Origin: DASZBX01 sp035943635
GTDB lineage: Bacteria; Actinomycetota; Actinomycetes; Streptomycetales; Catenulisporaceae
Length of the DNA: 64,000 nucleotides
Direction of reading: 5' to 3'
NCBI GenBank assembly: GCA_035943635.1
Contig: DASZBX010000137.1
Coordinates: forward strand, 40,591 to 104,590
Shown: positions 35,021-46,075 of the stretch, in pieces
How the letters are laid out: each line of letters begins with the position of its first letter
Numbering within the stretch: the stretch's first letter is position 1
The notes under the pieces: generated by a model
Databases searched by the model: none
What the model was told of the DNA's origin: nothing
Seen by the model: only the letters and a program-made list of their open reading frames with translations
Position numbers and translations under genes: made by a program

Positions 35021-35608
35021 ATGCCGGACGTCAAGCACTTCGACCCGGACCTGACCCTCGAGCGCGCGCTGCGGCTGTTCTGGCGCCGGGGCGAGGCCGC
35101 GACCAACATCGGCGACATCGTCGAAGCCACCGGCGTGAACCGCTCCAGCCTCTACAACGCCTACGGCAGCAAGCGCGACCTGTACCGCGCCGCGCTGACC
35201 CGGTACCTGGAACGGCACTCCCAGCCCGCCTTCGACCGGCTCGCCGCCGACGGGCGCGGGCTGGCGGCCGTGGCGGACTTCTTCGACGAGCTCGTCCGGG
35301 CCCGGTGCGGCGGCGAGTACGCCCGGTGGGGCTGCCTGGTGACCAACGCGCACCTGGACCCGGCGCACGCCGAACCGGAGATCCAGGCCGTCCTGACCGC
35401 GCACCACCAGCGCCTGCGCGCCGCGCTGCGCAGCGCACTGACGGCCGCGGCGCGGGCCGGGCAACTGGCGCCCGGCCTGGATCTCGACGCCACCGCCGAG
35501 CAGCTCGCACTGGTGGCCTACGGCGTGAACATGCGCTCGCGCGGCGGCGCGCCCGAGGACGAACTGCGCCGGGGCGCCCGCGCCGCGCTCGCCGCGCTCG
35601 AACCCTGA
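35021..35608 (+). CDS. TetR/AcrR-family regulator of the peroxiredoxin gene
   Basis: The protein has 195 residues. The HTH is NIGDIVEATGVNRSSLYNAYGSKRDLY. The C-terminal domain belongs to the TetR_C group common in actinobacterial redox or efflux repressors (ARWGCLVTNAHLD). The ATG at 35021 is preceded by GAGG; earlier in-frame starts at 34937 would run through the operator and are rejected. It probably represses itself and the peroxiredoxin. Confidence 0.85.
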   Translation: MPDVKHFDPDLTLERALRLFWRRGEAATNIGDIVEATGVNRSSLYNAYGSKRDLYRAALTRYLERHSQPAFDRLAADGRGLAAVADFFDELVRARCGGEYARWGCLVTNAHLDPAHAEPEIQAVLTAHHQRLRAALRSALTAAARAGQLAPGLDLDATAEQLALVAYGVNMRSRGGAPEDELRRGARAALAALEP

Positions 35609-35694
35609 TCCACCCCGCCGATCGGCCGGAATCCCCGAACATTCCCCGGCCCGGACATGCTGTGCAACCCGGCTCAGGACACTAATATCGAACC

Positions 35695-35736
35695 AGAGCA
35701 CTGGCTCTACCCACGATGAATCAGTGCCTTCATCGT
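35695..35736. promoter_or_regulatory. Two inverted repeats upstream of the flavoprotein gene
   Basis: AGAGC-ACTG-GCTCT is at 35695-35708, and ACGATGAA-N8-TTCATCGT is at 35713-35736. Both lie in the 252-base gap before the ATG at 35861 and resemble operators. No matching regulator is adjacent. Nothing else is recognised in the gap. Confidence 0.4.
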
Positions 35737-35860
35737 CGATGACCGATCCCTGGACAGGACGGACCGGCCCGGTCCGGCTGCCCGGCCTCGGTCGCCCTGC
35801 CGCCCCACGCCCCGCGCCCGCTTGCCGCCGAGTCCGCGTCGTCCCCAGGGAGAACCCGTC

Positions 35861-37789
35861 ATGATCCGTACTGCCGCACGCCCCCGAGTGCTGATCGTCG
35901 GGGCGGGCCTGGCGGGCACCGCCACCGCGATCCGGCTGCTGTGCTTCGCGCGCGAGCCGCTGGAGATCGTCCTGCTCGAACGCCGCGCCGACTACCGCTG
36001 CGCCGGGGTCGCCTACCACCGGGACGGCAACCCGTGGGACCACGTGTTCAACGTGCAGGCCGGCCGGATGTCGGCGTTCCGGGAGGACGTGCTCGACTTC
36101 GTCCGCTGGGCGAACCACGAGGCCGACCGCGCCGGCTGGCCGGCCCCCTGGGACACGTTCGAGTTCGCCGAACAGGGCCCGGCGCCCCGCCGGATCTTCC
36201 AGGACTACCTGACCACCCGGCTGGCCGAGGCCCGGCGTGAGGCCGGCCCCGGGGTGGTCCTGGTCGACGTGGACGGCGAGGCGCTCGACCTGGAGATCCG
36301 CCCCACCGGAGTGCAGGTCACGATCCGCCGGCCCGGCGCGACCGAGCCCGCCACGACCGAGCCCGCCATGACCGAGCCCGCCGCGACCGAGTCCCTGTCC
36401 GCCGACCACGTCATCCTGGCCACCGGCCTGGAGCTGCGCGAGCCGCCGTTCGCCGCCGAGGTGGCCGGGCACCCGGCGTTCATCCGCAACCCGTACTCCG
36501 CGGCCGCGATCCGGACCCTGGCCTCGCTGCGGCCGGACGCGACGGTCGCGATCGTCGGCTCGGTGCTCAGCGCCTACGACTCGGCCGCGCTGCTGCTGCG
36601 CCAGGGCCACACCGGGCCGATCCACCTGATCTCGCGGTCCGGCACGCTCTTCCGGACCTACCCCGAGGACCACGAACACGGCGTGGTGCAGCTGCCCTGC
36701 CCGAAGTCGCTGCTGGAGCCGTACCGCGACCGGACCGAGTTCCTCGCCCGGGTCCGGGCCGAATGGGAGCAGGCGTGTGCGACGGTCGTCCGGGAGCACC
36801 CCGAGATCGGCCCGGCGGTGCTCTCCGAGCGGGTGACCAAGGCGTGGGAACCGTACCTTCCCCAGGCCCTGGAACAGATCCCGTCCGCGGACCTGCGCGG
36901 CCTGCTGGACGAGTTCAGCACCGCAGTGTCCGTACTCCGGGTCTGCGCGGTGGACTACACGATGTCAGTCATCGAACGCGCGATGCACCCGGACGGCGAC
37001 TCGGCGACGGGCTCGGTGCGGCTGCTGGTCGGCCGGGTGGAGAAGATCACGCCCACCGGCTCCGGCCGCCTGGTCGTCTCGATCGCCGCCCCGGCCGCGG
37101 CGTCGGCCGGCCCGCAGGTCGTGGAGGCCGACCTGGTCGTGTCCAACTTCGCCCGGGAGCCCGACTACGGCCGGGTCGCCCAGCCGCTCTGGCGCAACCT
37201 GCTCCGCCGCGGATACGCCGTGCCGCACGGGCGCACCGGGCGCGGCGTCGAAGTCGACGACCAGGGCCGCCTGCTCGGTCCGGACGGCCGACCGTCCGGG
37301 CCGGTCTGCGCGGTCGGCGTGCTGCGGGAGGGCGACGAGATCGTGCGCAACGGCCGGACCGGCGCGTTCGCGTTCAATCTGGCCACGATCAAGAACCAGT
37401 CCATCACGGTCGCCGCGCACGTGGTCGAGCACCTGGAACTGGGTGAGGACGGCGGCGGCGTTTCCGCGCACCTGACCGGATATCCCGGCTTTGTCAGCAC
37501 TCTGGAACAAGCGGCCGGGGACGGATTCGAGCACGTTGTCATTATGGAGGTGCGGAGACTGGCCGCACGGATCCGGACCCAGCGCGAACTGCTCGACTCC
37601 CGGGTGGACGCGCAGATCCGTTCCGTGGCCGCTCTGCGCACCCTCCCGATAGACACATCCCAGCGTGACCGCCTGATCCGGGCGGTCGTCAGCCGGGCCG
37701 CGGTCGGACGTCTCACCGACGTGTCGGTGACCCCGCGGCAGCTGCGCCGACAGCTGGGACTGGCGAACACTGACGACCCGGAGGGTTAG
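35861..37789 (+). CDS. FAD/NAD(P)-binding protein of the HI0933-like/pyr-redox type
   Basis: The protein has 642 residues. The N-terminal FAD motif is VLIVGAGLAGTATAIRLL. A mid-protein dinucleotide motif (TVAIVGSVLSAYDSA) is followed by the RSGTLFRTYPED segment. It matches the FAD-NAD(P)-binding family of unknown substrate seen in many actinomycetes. A 15-base tandem repeat inside the gene encodes TEPA(x) units. The stop is followed immediately by the TTG start of the PEP-binding protein gene, so they form an operon. Partner and substrate are unknown. Confidence 0.75.
   Translation: MIRTAARPRVLIVGAGLAGTATAIRLLCFAREPLEIVLLERRADYRCAGVAYHRDGNPWDHVFNVQAGRMSAFREDVLDFVRWANHEADRAGWPAPWDTFEFAEQGPAPRRIFQDYLTTRLAEARREAGPGVVLVDVDGEALDLEIRPTGVQVTIRRPGATEPATTEPAMTEPAATESLSADHVILATGLELREPPFAAEVAGHPAFIRNPYSAAAIRTLASLRPDATVAIVGSVLSAYDSAALLLRQGHTGPIHLISRSGTLFRTYPEDHEHGVVQLPCPKSLLEPYRDRTEFLARVRAEWEQACATVVREHPEIGPAVLSERVTKAWEPYLPQALEQIPSADLRGLLDEFSTAVSVLRVCAVDYTMSVIERAMHPDGDSATGSVRLLVGRVEKITPTGSGRLVVSIAAPAAASAGPQVVEADLVVSNFAREPDYGRVAQPLWRNLLRRGYAVPHGRTGRGVEVDDQGRLLGPDGRPSGPVCAVGVLREGDEIVRNGRTGAFAFNLATIKNQSITVAAHVVEHLELGEDGGGVSAHLTGYPGFVSTLEQAAGDGFEHVVIMEVRRLAARIRTQRELLDSRVDAQIRSVAALRTLPIDTSQRDRLIRAVVSRAAVGRLTDVSVTPRQLRRQLGLANTDDPEG
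36337..36391 (+). repeat. 15-bp tandem repeat, about 3.7 copies, inside the flavoprotein gene
   Basis: Units of the type CxxGACCGAGCCCGC start at 36337, 36352, 36367 and 36382. They encode ATEPA/TTEPA/MTEPA-like repeats in a loop of the protein. Copy number probably varies between strains. Confidence 0.75.
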
Positions 37790-39007
37790 TTGAGCGGGCG
37801 ACGCATTCAGGGCTTCCTCTTGACCGGCGGCGGCAACGACGTGCTGCGAGGAGTCTGTAACCGCACCACGAGTGCGCTCGAAGGATCCATACTCATCACC
37901 CCTTCGCTCGAAGCGGGTCTCTACGAAGCCATCGTGGCCGCGCGCGCGGTCGTGTGCAGCGCGGGCGGCCGGACCGGCCACATGCAGTCGCTGTGCCGGG
38001 GCCGGGGGATACCCGTGCTCCGGGTCGACCCGGCCGACCTCGCGGACCTGGCCGGCGAAGTGACGCTGCACCTGGAGAGCGAGTCGATCGTGATCGGGTC
38101 CGGCCCGGCCGCCGGGCCGGGCGGCCCGGCGGCCGCGGCCCCCGCGCTGGACGACCTCGGCTCGGCCTGCGCGGTCATCGCGGACCTGCAGGACATCGCC
38201 ACGATCAACGCGTGCGGGCCGAACGCCAAGCGGGTCGAGTCCTTCTTCATCCGGGAGGAGTTCCTCTGTCTGGCCGCGGGCCTGCGCCCGCTGGACGCCC
38301 TGGCCGGCGGCCCGGCCGAGATCGCGGCCTACGGCCGGGCGGTCGCGGACCGGCTGTGCACCTTCGTCCGGGCCCTGCTGCCCGACCAGCGGATCGTGCT
38401 GCGGCTGCTGGACCTGCGCTCGGACCACGCGGCCGGGGTGACCGAACTGGCCGAGGTCACGGCCGAGCCGAACCCCGAGATGGGTCTGCACGGCGCCCGC
38501 TGGCTGCTGGGGTCCGGCGCCTACCGCGAGGCGCTGCACGCCGTGCTCGGGACGCTGCGCACCCGGCTCGGCGGCGAGGCGGACCGGGTGCACCTGTCGA
38601 TCCCGTTCCTCAACGACGCCGGGGAGTTCGCCCGGCTCAAAGAGCACCTCCGGGTGCCGCCCGGGGTGCCGGTGGCCGCGTTCATCGAGACGCCCGCGGC
38701 GGTGCACGCCACCGAGGCGATCTGCGCGGCCGGCGCCAGCGAGCTGTTCGTCGGCACGAAGGACCTGGTGCAGTTCTATCTCGCCGCCGACCGCAACAAC
38801 CACCTGGTGGCCGACAGCTACGAGACCCGGCACCCGGCCGTGATGGACGGCGTGGGCCGGGTGGTGAAGGCCGCTAGCGTCGCCGGGACCCCGGTGCGCG
38901 TGTTCGCCCTGCGCACCGACCTGGCCCACTACCTGGACTGCATACCGACCCCCGACGGGTACATGATGTGCACCGCCGAGCTCCAACAGCTGCTGCTTGA
39001 GTCCTGA
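37790..39007 (+). CDS. PEP-utilising-enzyme-like protein without an ATP-grasp domain; catalytic residues altered
   Basis: The protein has 405 residues. The N-terminal part is a swivelling domain with the phosphohistidine-type motif GGRTGHMQSLCRGRGIP (His64). The C-terminal part is a PEP/pyruvate TIM barrel as in PtsI and PPDK, with NPEMGLHGAR, IETPAAV and ELFVGTKDLVQF. Two key positions differ: the usual NPxxGxRG arginine is His, and the Cys of the CGE motif is absent. It starts with a TTG at 37790, one base after the upstream stop. PEP and pyruvate phosphotransfer is therefore doubtful; a different reaction is likely. Its partner is the adjacent flavoprotein. Confidence 0.7.
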   Translation: MSGRRIQGFLLTGGGNDVLRGVCNRTTSALEGSILITPSLEAGLYEAIVAARAVVCSAGGRTGHMQSLCRGRGIPVLRVDPADLADLAGEVTLHLESESIVIGSGPAAGPGGPAAAAPALDDLGSACAVIADLQDIATINACGPNAKRVESFFIREEFLCLAAGLRPLDALAGGPAEIAAYGRAVADRLCTFVRALLPDQRIVLRLLDLRSDHAAGVTELAEVTAEPNPEMGLHGARWLLGSGAYREALHAVLGTLRTRLGGEADRVHLSIPFLNDAGEFARLKEHLRVPPGVPVAAFIETPAAVHATEAICAAGASELFVGTKDLVQFYLAADRNNHLVADSYETRHPAVMDGVGRVVKAASVAGTPVRVFALRTDLAHYLDCIPTPDGYMMCTAELQQLLLES

Positions 39008-39010
39008 GTC

Positions 39011-39355
39011 TTACTCGCCGGACGGGGCGGAGCGCGGCTGACTCAGGTCGACCGCCTTCCGCCCTCGCGGCTCACGGCTGGCCATGGTCATGATCGCGAG
39101 CACCAGAGCTGCCACGTCTTCCACCATTCCGATGGCGGAGAGCACCAGACCGACCTGCGAGGACAGGTTCAGAGCAGTGCCTGGAACGGCGGTGATCATG
39201 GCGGCTGCCAAGCAGAGGAACGTCGCCGACTGCAGCTTGTAGTAGCGCTGCTGCAGATCTCCGCGCCGGGCACGCATCACGACGTTCCCCACCAGCAGAA
39301 GAGCGACCACGACAAGCAAGGCGGTGGCGATCCAGTCCAGCGGCAGCGTCGACAT
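39011..39355 (-). CDS. Small membrane protein of unknown function
   Basis: The protein has 114 residues with three hydrophobic segments (WIATALLVVVALLLVGN; ATFLCLAAAMITAVPG; VLSAIGMVEDVAALVLAI) and a basic C-terminal tail. Between the first two segments is a short RRGDLQQRYYK loop. A second ATG at 39364 is also possible; GGAGA favours 39355. It is convergent with the PEP-like gene three bases away. No family was recognised. Confidence 0.6.
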   Translation of the reverse strand: MSTLPLDWIATALLVVVALLLVGNVVMRARRGDLQQRYYKLQSATFLCLAAAMITAVPGTALNLSSQVGLVLSAIGMVEDVAALVLAIMTMASREPRGRKAVDLSQPRSAPSGE

Positions 39356-39429
39356 ACTCAGCATTCTCCGGTACTGCTTCTGCGCTGGCAACAGCGAATT
39401 CCTCAGTCGGCCGCGGTACCCGCTCCCGG

Positions 39430-40101
39430 CTACTTGGCGAGCCCGGACAACAGGTTGATGGTCGACGCGATGACCACCGCGCCCAGCGGATACGACAGCA
39501 ACGCCTGACGCAGCGCCGTGCGGCGGATCTGCTTGGTCTTGATGTTGGTGTCGGACACCTGGAAGGTCATGCCGATGGTGAAGGCGAGGTAGGCGAAGTC
39601 GGTGTACTGCGGATCGTCGTCCTCGTTGAAATCGATCCCGCCGACCGCGCCGGCGGAGTAGTACAGGCGCGCGTATTTCAAGGTGAACACGGTGTGCACG
39701 AGCGTCCAGGAGACGAACACCGAGAACACGGCGAGCCCGGCGAGCAGGTACTGCACCGTCCCCTGGACGTGGCCCGCGCCGAACACGACGACCCCGACCC
39801 CGGCCAGGCTGGCGACGGCCGCAGCCAGCAGTACCAGGTCGGCCTGGGTGCGGCCGGGATCCTGGCTCTTGGCGTGGCGCGCGGTGGTCTTGGCGTCCAG
39901 CGGCCAGACCGCGACCCAGATCCACACGCAGTACACCAGGGCCATGGCGTCCCAGCCGATCAGCGCCGCGACCCGGTCCGCGCCGAGCACCGCGCCCACC
40001 ACCCCGGCGACCAGGCCCGCGCCGATCGAGACGAGCAGCTGGCGGCGGGCCGGGGCGGTCGGCTGGCGGGTGGCGCGCGGGTTCGGCGATGTCAAGGTCA
40101 T
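39430..40101 (-). CDS. DUF1345 family membrane protein
   Basis: The protein has 223 residues. Hydrophobic segments alternate with the family-specific block HTVFTLKYARLYY, GGIDFNEDDDPQYTDFAY and FTIGMTFQVSDTNIKTK. DUF1345 proteins are small polytopic membrane proteins of unknown function, often near stress or transport genes. The gene starts at 40101, 3 bases after the GlgX stop at 40105, and probably belongs to the same transcript. Confidence 0.85.
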   Translation of the reverse strand: MTLTSPNPRATRQPTAPARRQLLVSIGAGLVAGVVGAVLGADRVAALIGWDAMALVYCVWIWVAVWPLDAKTTARHAKSQDPGRTQADLVLLAAAVASLAGVGVVVFGAGHVQGTVQYLLAGLAVFSVFVSWTLVHTVFTLKYARLYYSAGAVGGIDFNEDDDPQYTDFAYLAFTIGMTFQVSDTNIKTKQIRRTALRQALLSYPLGAVVIASTINLLSGLAK

Positions 40102-40104
40102 GGC

Positions 40105-42312
<2,208 letters not shown>

Positions 42313-42451
42313 GGCCGCGACCATAGCGCAGTGACCCGACGTGATGGTGCACACGGGCACCGGTCTGGGGCGCGCTTACCTCAGGAACGGGCGATCATGC
42401 GCGCGATATTCGGACCGTCCGGCGTAAGGTGTGGTGCGCCGGGACGCGAAT

Positions 42452-42466
42452 CCGGTTTCAAACCGG
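42452..42466. promoter_or_regulatory. Palindrome CCGGTTT-C-AAACCGG between glgX and the transporter gene
   Basis: Perfect 7-bp arms sit in the divergent gap (42313-42555). A second palindrome, ACACCG-N7-CGGTGT, is at 42518-42536. Both are candidate operators for the divergent promoters. Confidence 0.4.
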
Positions 42467-42555
42467 GTTCGCGGGTTAGCCGTGACGCGGAGCGGAACCG
42501 GGCGCCCGCGCCCGATGACACCGCGCTCAACGGTGTGACACGAGACGGTGGTGGC

Positions 42556-44064
42556 GTGAACGACGAACAGGCAGGACCCTCGCGGATCGCGGGCACAATC
42601 GGCGGGGCGGCGCAACGCGCGTCGAAGCTGATCCGCACGGCCCGGGCCGCCCGAACTGCATACACGGACCGATCTGGTCCAGCGGGGCGCCCCGCTGGAG
42701 GGCCGTACCAGGTGCGAGGCCTGCGCGCGGGGACGGACGCACGTCTGGACCCAGGTCCGGGCTCCGGATCGGGCTCGGCCAGAAACCAGCCCGCCGACGG
42801 CGGGCTCGCCGGGCAGACCCGCCCGGTCCGGGTCAACGGCGTCTCCGCCGGCCGGATGGCGCCGCAGCGGATCCGGATCGCCGGGGGCAGCCGGCCGCGC
42901 TCGGCCGCGGAGCCGGCCGCCTCACGCAGCGCGCCGACCCGCGCCCGCGGGCCGGTGCAGGTGGCGGTCGTACCGCCGGTGCCCAGCCCGCTGGCCGTGT
43001 CCGCGGCCTACGCGTGGCGGCTGCTGATCGTCGGGGTCGGGGTCTACGTCATCTTCGAGCTGCTGCTGCGGTTCGAGCTGGTGTTCATCGCGGTGTTCCT
43101 GGCCCTGGTGTTCAGCTCCCTGCTGCGGCCGTTCGTCTCGCTGCTGGCCCGGTTCATGCCGCGCCCGCTGGCGGTGCTGATCACCCTGCTGAGCACCCTG
43201 GCCGCGCTGGTCGCCCTGTTCTGGGGCATCGTGATGACGGTCACGGACGACTCCACCGCGCTGACCGCGGACTTCCGCGGCGGCCTGGCCCGGATCGAGA
43301 CCTGGCTGGAGGGCGCGCCGTTCCGGGTCAAGCCGTCCAACCTGACCGGGCTGCAGCAGAAGCTGACCTCGTTCATCGCGACCCACCAGGCGACCCTGAT
43401 CAACCAGGTGGTCAACGAGGCCAGCACGGTCGCGGAGATCTTCACCGTGCTGGCGCTGGCGGTGTTCTGCTCGATCTTCTTCATGAACTCCGGCGACCGG
43501 ATGTGGCACTGGTTCGAGGAGCAGCTGCCGCAGAACGCCCAGCCGGTCTGGAACCGGTGCGGCCGGGCCGCCTGGCACACCTTCGCCGGATACGCCCGCG
43601 GCACGATAATCATCGCGGGCACCAACGCGATCCTGGTCGGGATCTCCTTGTACGTCCTGGGCGTCCCGCTCGCGCTGCCACTGACCGTGCTGGAGTTCTT
43701 CCTCAGCTTCATCCCGCTGGCCGGGTCGCCGATCGCGATGGCGGTGGCGACCGTGGTCGCGCTGGCCGGGCGCGGGCCCACGGCCGCGATCACCGTGCTG
43801 ATCCTGATCGTGGTGATCGGCCAGATCGAGGGGCACGTGCTCCAGCCGCTGGTGATGGGCTGGTCGGTGCGGCTGCATCCGGTGGCGGTGGCGTTGTCGG
43901 TCATCTCCGGCGGGATCGTGGCCGGGTTCCTGGGCGCGGTGGTCGCGGTGCCGCTGGTGTCGATCGTCTGGGCCGTGACGCAGGAGATCCGCCGGCCGCC
44001 GGAGTCGCTGGAACCCAACGAGACCCTGGAGGACGCCGAGGAGACACCCTTGGCGATCGAGTGA
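42556..44064 (+). CDS. AI-2E family transporter (PerM/TqsA-like)
   Basis: The protein has 502 residues. A long low-complexity N-terminus of about 140 residues (Pro/Ala/Arg rich) precedes the AI-2E domain: YVIFELLLRFELVFIAVFLALVF, the HTFAGYARGTI segment, and a C-terminal GQIEGHVLQPLVMGWSVRLHPVAVALSV motif. These are multi-TM proteins, several of which act as sodium or proton antiporters or transport of unknown substrates. The GTG at 42556 has GGTGG at good distance; upstream in-frame codons run through the palindromes and are rejected. Confidence 0.85.
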   Translation: MNDEQAGPSRIAGTIGGAAQRASKLIRTARAARTAYTDRSGPAGRPAGGPYQVRGLRAGTDARLDPGPGSGSGSARNQPADGGLAGQTRPVRVNGVSAGRMAPQRIRIAGGSRPRSAAEPAASRSAPTRARGPVQVAVVPPVPSPLAVSAAYAWRLLIVGVGVYVIFELLLRFELVFIAVFLALVFSSLLRPFVSLLARFMPRPLAVLITLLSTLAALVALFWGIVMTVTDDSTALTADFRGGLARIETWLEGAPFRVKPSNLTGLQQKLTSFIATHQATLINQVVNEASTVAEIFTVLALAVFCSIFFMNSGDRMWHWFEEQLPQNAQPVWNRCGRAAWHTFAGYARGTIIIAGTNAILVGISLYVLGVPLALPLTVLEFFLSFIPLAGSPIAMAVATVVALAGRGPTAAITVLILIVVIGQIEGHVLQPLVMGWSVRLHPVAVALSVISGGIVAGFLGAVVAVPLVSIVWAVTQEIRRPPESLEPNETLEDAEETPLAIE

Positions 44065-44136
44065 GGCAATGTCCGGCGCGCCGCGGATAATCAGTGGCGA
44101 ACGTGACACCCAGACTGCGGCTGAGGAGCCTGAACC

Positions 44137-44976
44137 ATGCGCTTCGCCTTCAAGACGGCACAACAACACACCACGTGGGCCGACCTGCTCGCGGTGTGGA
44201 AGGAGGCCGACGGCATCGACCTGTTCGAGTCCGGCTGGAATTTCGACCACTTCTACCCGATCGTCGGGGACACCACCGGCCCCTGCCTGGACGGCTGGTC
44301 GACGTTGGCCGCCCTGGCCCAGGCGACCCGGCGGCTGCGGCTGGGCACCCTGGTCACCGGCGTCCACTACCGCCACCCGGCGGTGCTGGCCAACATGGTC
44401 GCCACCATCGACGTGATCTCCGGCGGCCGGCTGGAGCTGGGCATCGGCGCGGGCTGGAACGAGCAGGAGTCCGGCGCCTACGGGATCGAGCTGGGCACCC
44501 CGCGCGAGCGCAGCAACCGGTTCGAGGAGGCCTGCCAGGTGCTGATCAGCCTGCTCTCCCAGGAGACCACCGACTTCGACGGTACGTACTACCAACTGGC
44601 CGGCGCGCGCAACGAGCCCAAGGGACCGCAGCGCCCGCACCCGCCGATCTGCATCGGCGGCAGCGGCGAGAAGCGCACCCTGCGCACGACCGCCCGCTAC
44701 GCCCAGCACTGGAACTTCGTCGGCGGCTCGCCGCAGGACTTCGCCCAGAAGCGGGACGTGCTGCACGAGCACTGCGCCGCGATCGGCCGCGACCCGAAGG
44801 AGATCACCCTGTCCAGCCACGTGCGGCTGCAGCCCGACGGCGGCCCGCAGCAGGTGGCCGAGGACGTGGCCGCGCTGGCCGAGGTGGGCCTGGACCTCGC
44901 GATCGTCTACCTGCCGCCGCCGCACACCCCGGCGATCCTGGCCCCGCTGGCCGAGGCGCTGGCACCGCTGGCCTGA
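44137..44976 (+). CDS. F420-dependent LLM-class (luciferase-like) oxidoreductase
   Basis: The protein has 279 residues. The start MRFAFKTAQQHTTWADL, the LGTLVTGVHYRHPAVLAN segment and ELGIGAGWNEQE are typical of the F420-binding LLM group. It probably oxidises or reduces small molecules with F420 or FMN. A strong terminator follows. The next gene is on the opposite strand. Substrate is unknown. Confidence 0.85.
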   Translation: MRFAFKTAQQHTTWADLLAVWKEADGIDLFESGWNFDHFYPIVGDTTGPCLDGWSTLAALAQATRRLRLGTLVTGVHYRHPAVLANMVATIDVISGGRLELGIGAGWNEQESGAYGIELGTPRERSNRFEEACQVLISLLSQETTDFDGTYYQLAGARNEPKGPQRPHPPICIGGSGEKRTLRTTARYAQHWNFVGGSPQDFAQKRDVLHEHCAAIGRDPKEITLSSHVRLQPDGGPQQVAEDVAALAEVGLDLAIVYLPPPHTPAILAPLAEALAPLA

Positions 44977-45001
44977 GTTCGAGGGCCGGAGTTCTGCCAC
45001 G

Positions 45002-45047
45002 GCTGCGGACGGCCGCCGTCTGTTCGTGGACGGCGGCCGTCCGCAGC
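45002..45047. terminator. Strong convergent terminator
   Basis: A perfect 19-bp stem (GCTGCGGACGGCCGCCGTC and its complement) with an 8-base loop lies 25 bases after the LLM stop and 21 bases from the stop of the convergent MDMPI-like gene. It serves both. Confidence 0.8.
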
Positions 45048-45068
45048 GTTGTTTCGGCCGCGGCGGGG

Positions 45069-45842
45069 TCAGAACCCCTTGAAGACCTGCCGCAGCTCGG
45101 GAACGACCTCGTGCCCGGGCAGCCCGGCCGAGGTGTGCTCCGGGTCCAGCCGCCCGTAGACCAGCCGGATCAGCTCCTCGGCGGGCAGGACCAGCTGGGC
45201 CGGCGCGGTGTCGGCGGCGCTGTCGTGGGTCAGCGCGACCTCGGGCCCGGTGGTCAGGGTGAACCGGCGGACCGGGTCGACGGTCTCGATCGCGAGGGTC
45301 CGGGCCTGCTCGGCGGCCTGTCCGGCGTGCGCGACGGTGCCCGGCAGGATGTCGATCAGCAGCTCGACCGCGTCCGGGGAGACGGTCGCGGCCAGGTCCA
45401 GGGCCACCGCGATGTCCCAGGTGTGCAGCGCGTGCTCGCCCAGGCGCATGCCCAGGAACCCGGTCAGGTCCAGCTGCCGGCCGAAGAAGTTCACCGAGAA
45501 GTCGGCCCGCTCGGCCTGCGACAGCTTCTCGATCCGGGAGACGAACTCCTCGTTCACCCGCACGCTCTCGGTCACCTGGAGCAGGGCCGGCCGGTTGTCC
45601 CAGACGTCCCAGATCGGCCGGAACTTCTCCCCGCCCGGTGCCTCGCCGCCGGTCAGCCCGGCCTCCAGGATCAGCGTGAAGATCTCCGCCTGGCTGCCCA
45701 GATGCGAGGCGACCTGGGCGACCGACCAGTCGTCGGCGTAGGACGGGTGCTGCACCTGCTCGTCGTCCAGCGGCAGCACGAGGGCGGTGAACCGGTCGTG
45801 CGAACTGCGGACCGCCGCAATCCAGTCGGCGAGGTCGGCCAT
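45069..45842 (-). CDS. Maleylpyruvate isomerase/DinB-fold family protein
   Basis: The protein has 257 residues. The first metal His helix is SVAQVASHLGSQ and the third ligand helix is GEHALHTWDIAVAL. A C-terminal SCP2-like region follows. Such proteins are mycothiol-dependent isomerases or transferases with diverse substrates. The ATG at 45842 starts the clear homology. Gap 45843-46075 upstream holds the promoter region of the helicase gene and no other gene. Confidence 0.8.
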   Translation of the reverse strand: MADLADWIAAVRSSHDRFTALVLPLDDEQVQHPSYADDWSVAQVASHLGSQAEIFTLILEAGLTGGEAPGGEKFRPIWDVWDNRPALLQVTESVRVNEEFVSRIEKLSQAERADFSVNFFGRQLDLTGFLGMRLGEHALHTWDIAVALDLAATVSPDAVELLIDILPGTVAHAGQAAEQARTLAIETVDPVRRFTLTTGPEVALTHDSAADTAPAQLVLPAEELIRLVYGRLDPEHTSAGLPGHEVVPELRQVFKGF

Positions 45843-46075
45843 GGGAAGACTCCGATCGGTCAGGGGCTCGACGGAGCCGGAGCCCGGATCCGCGCCGGCG
45901 CAGAAGATCGCCGGCCCGAGCATCGTACTGAACATCGACCCGGTGACGCGGGAGCCGGTGCTCGCGGCGTGCGCTCCGGCACTCGGATCGGGGGAAGTGC
46001 TGCGATGACCATGGGAGTGCGTCTGGTCTCTGGCACAATGAGGTTAGTCGGTGCGGAGACCGTGAGGGGTTGTAG

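Noticed and set aside
42922..46038. Long open frame on the minus strand opposite the AI-2E transporter and LLM genes.
   Set aside because: It overlaps well-supported genes on the other strand and has low-complexity composition.
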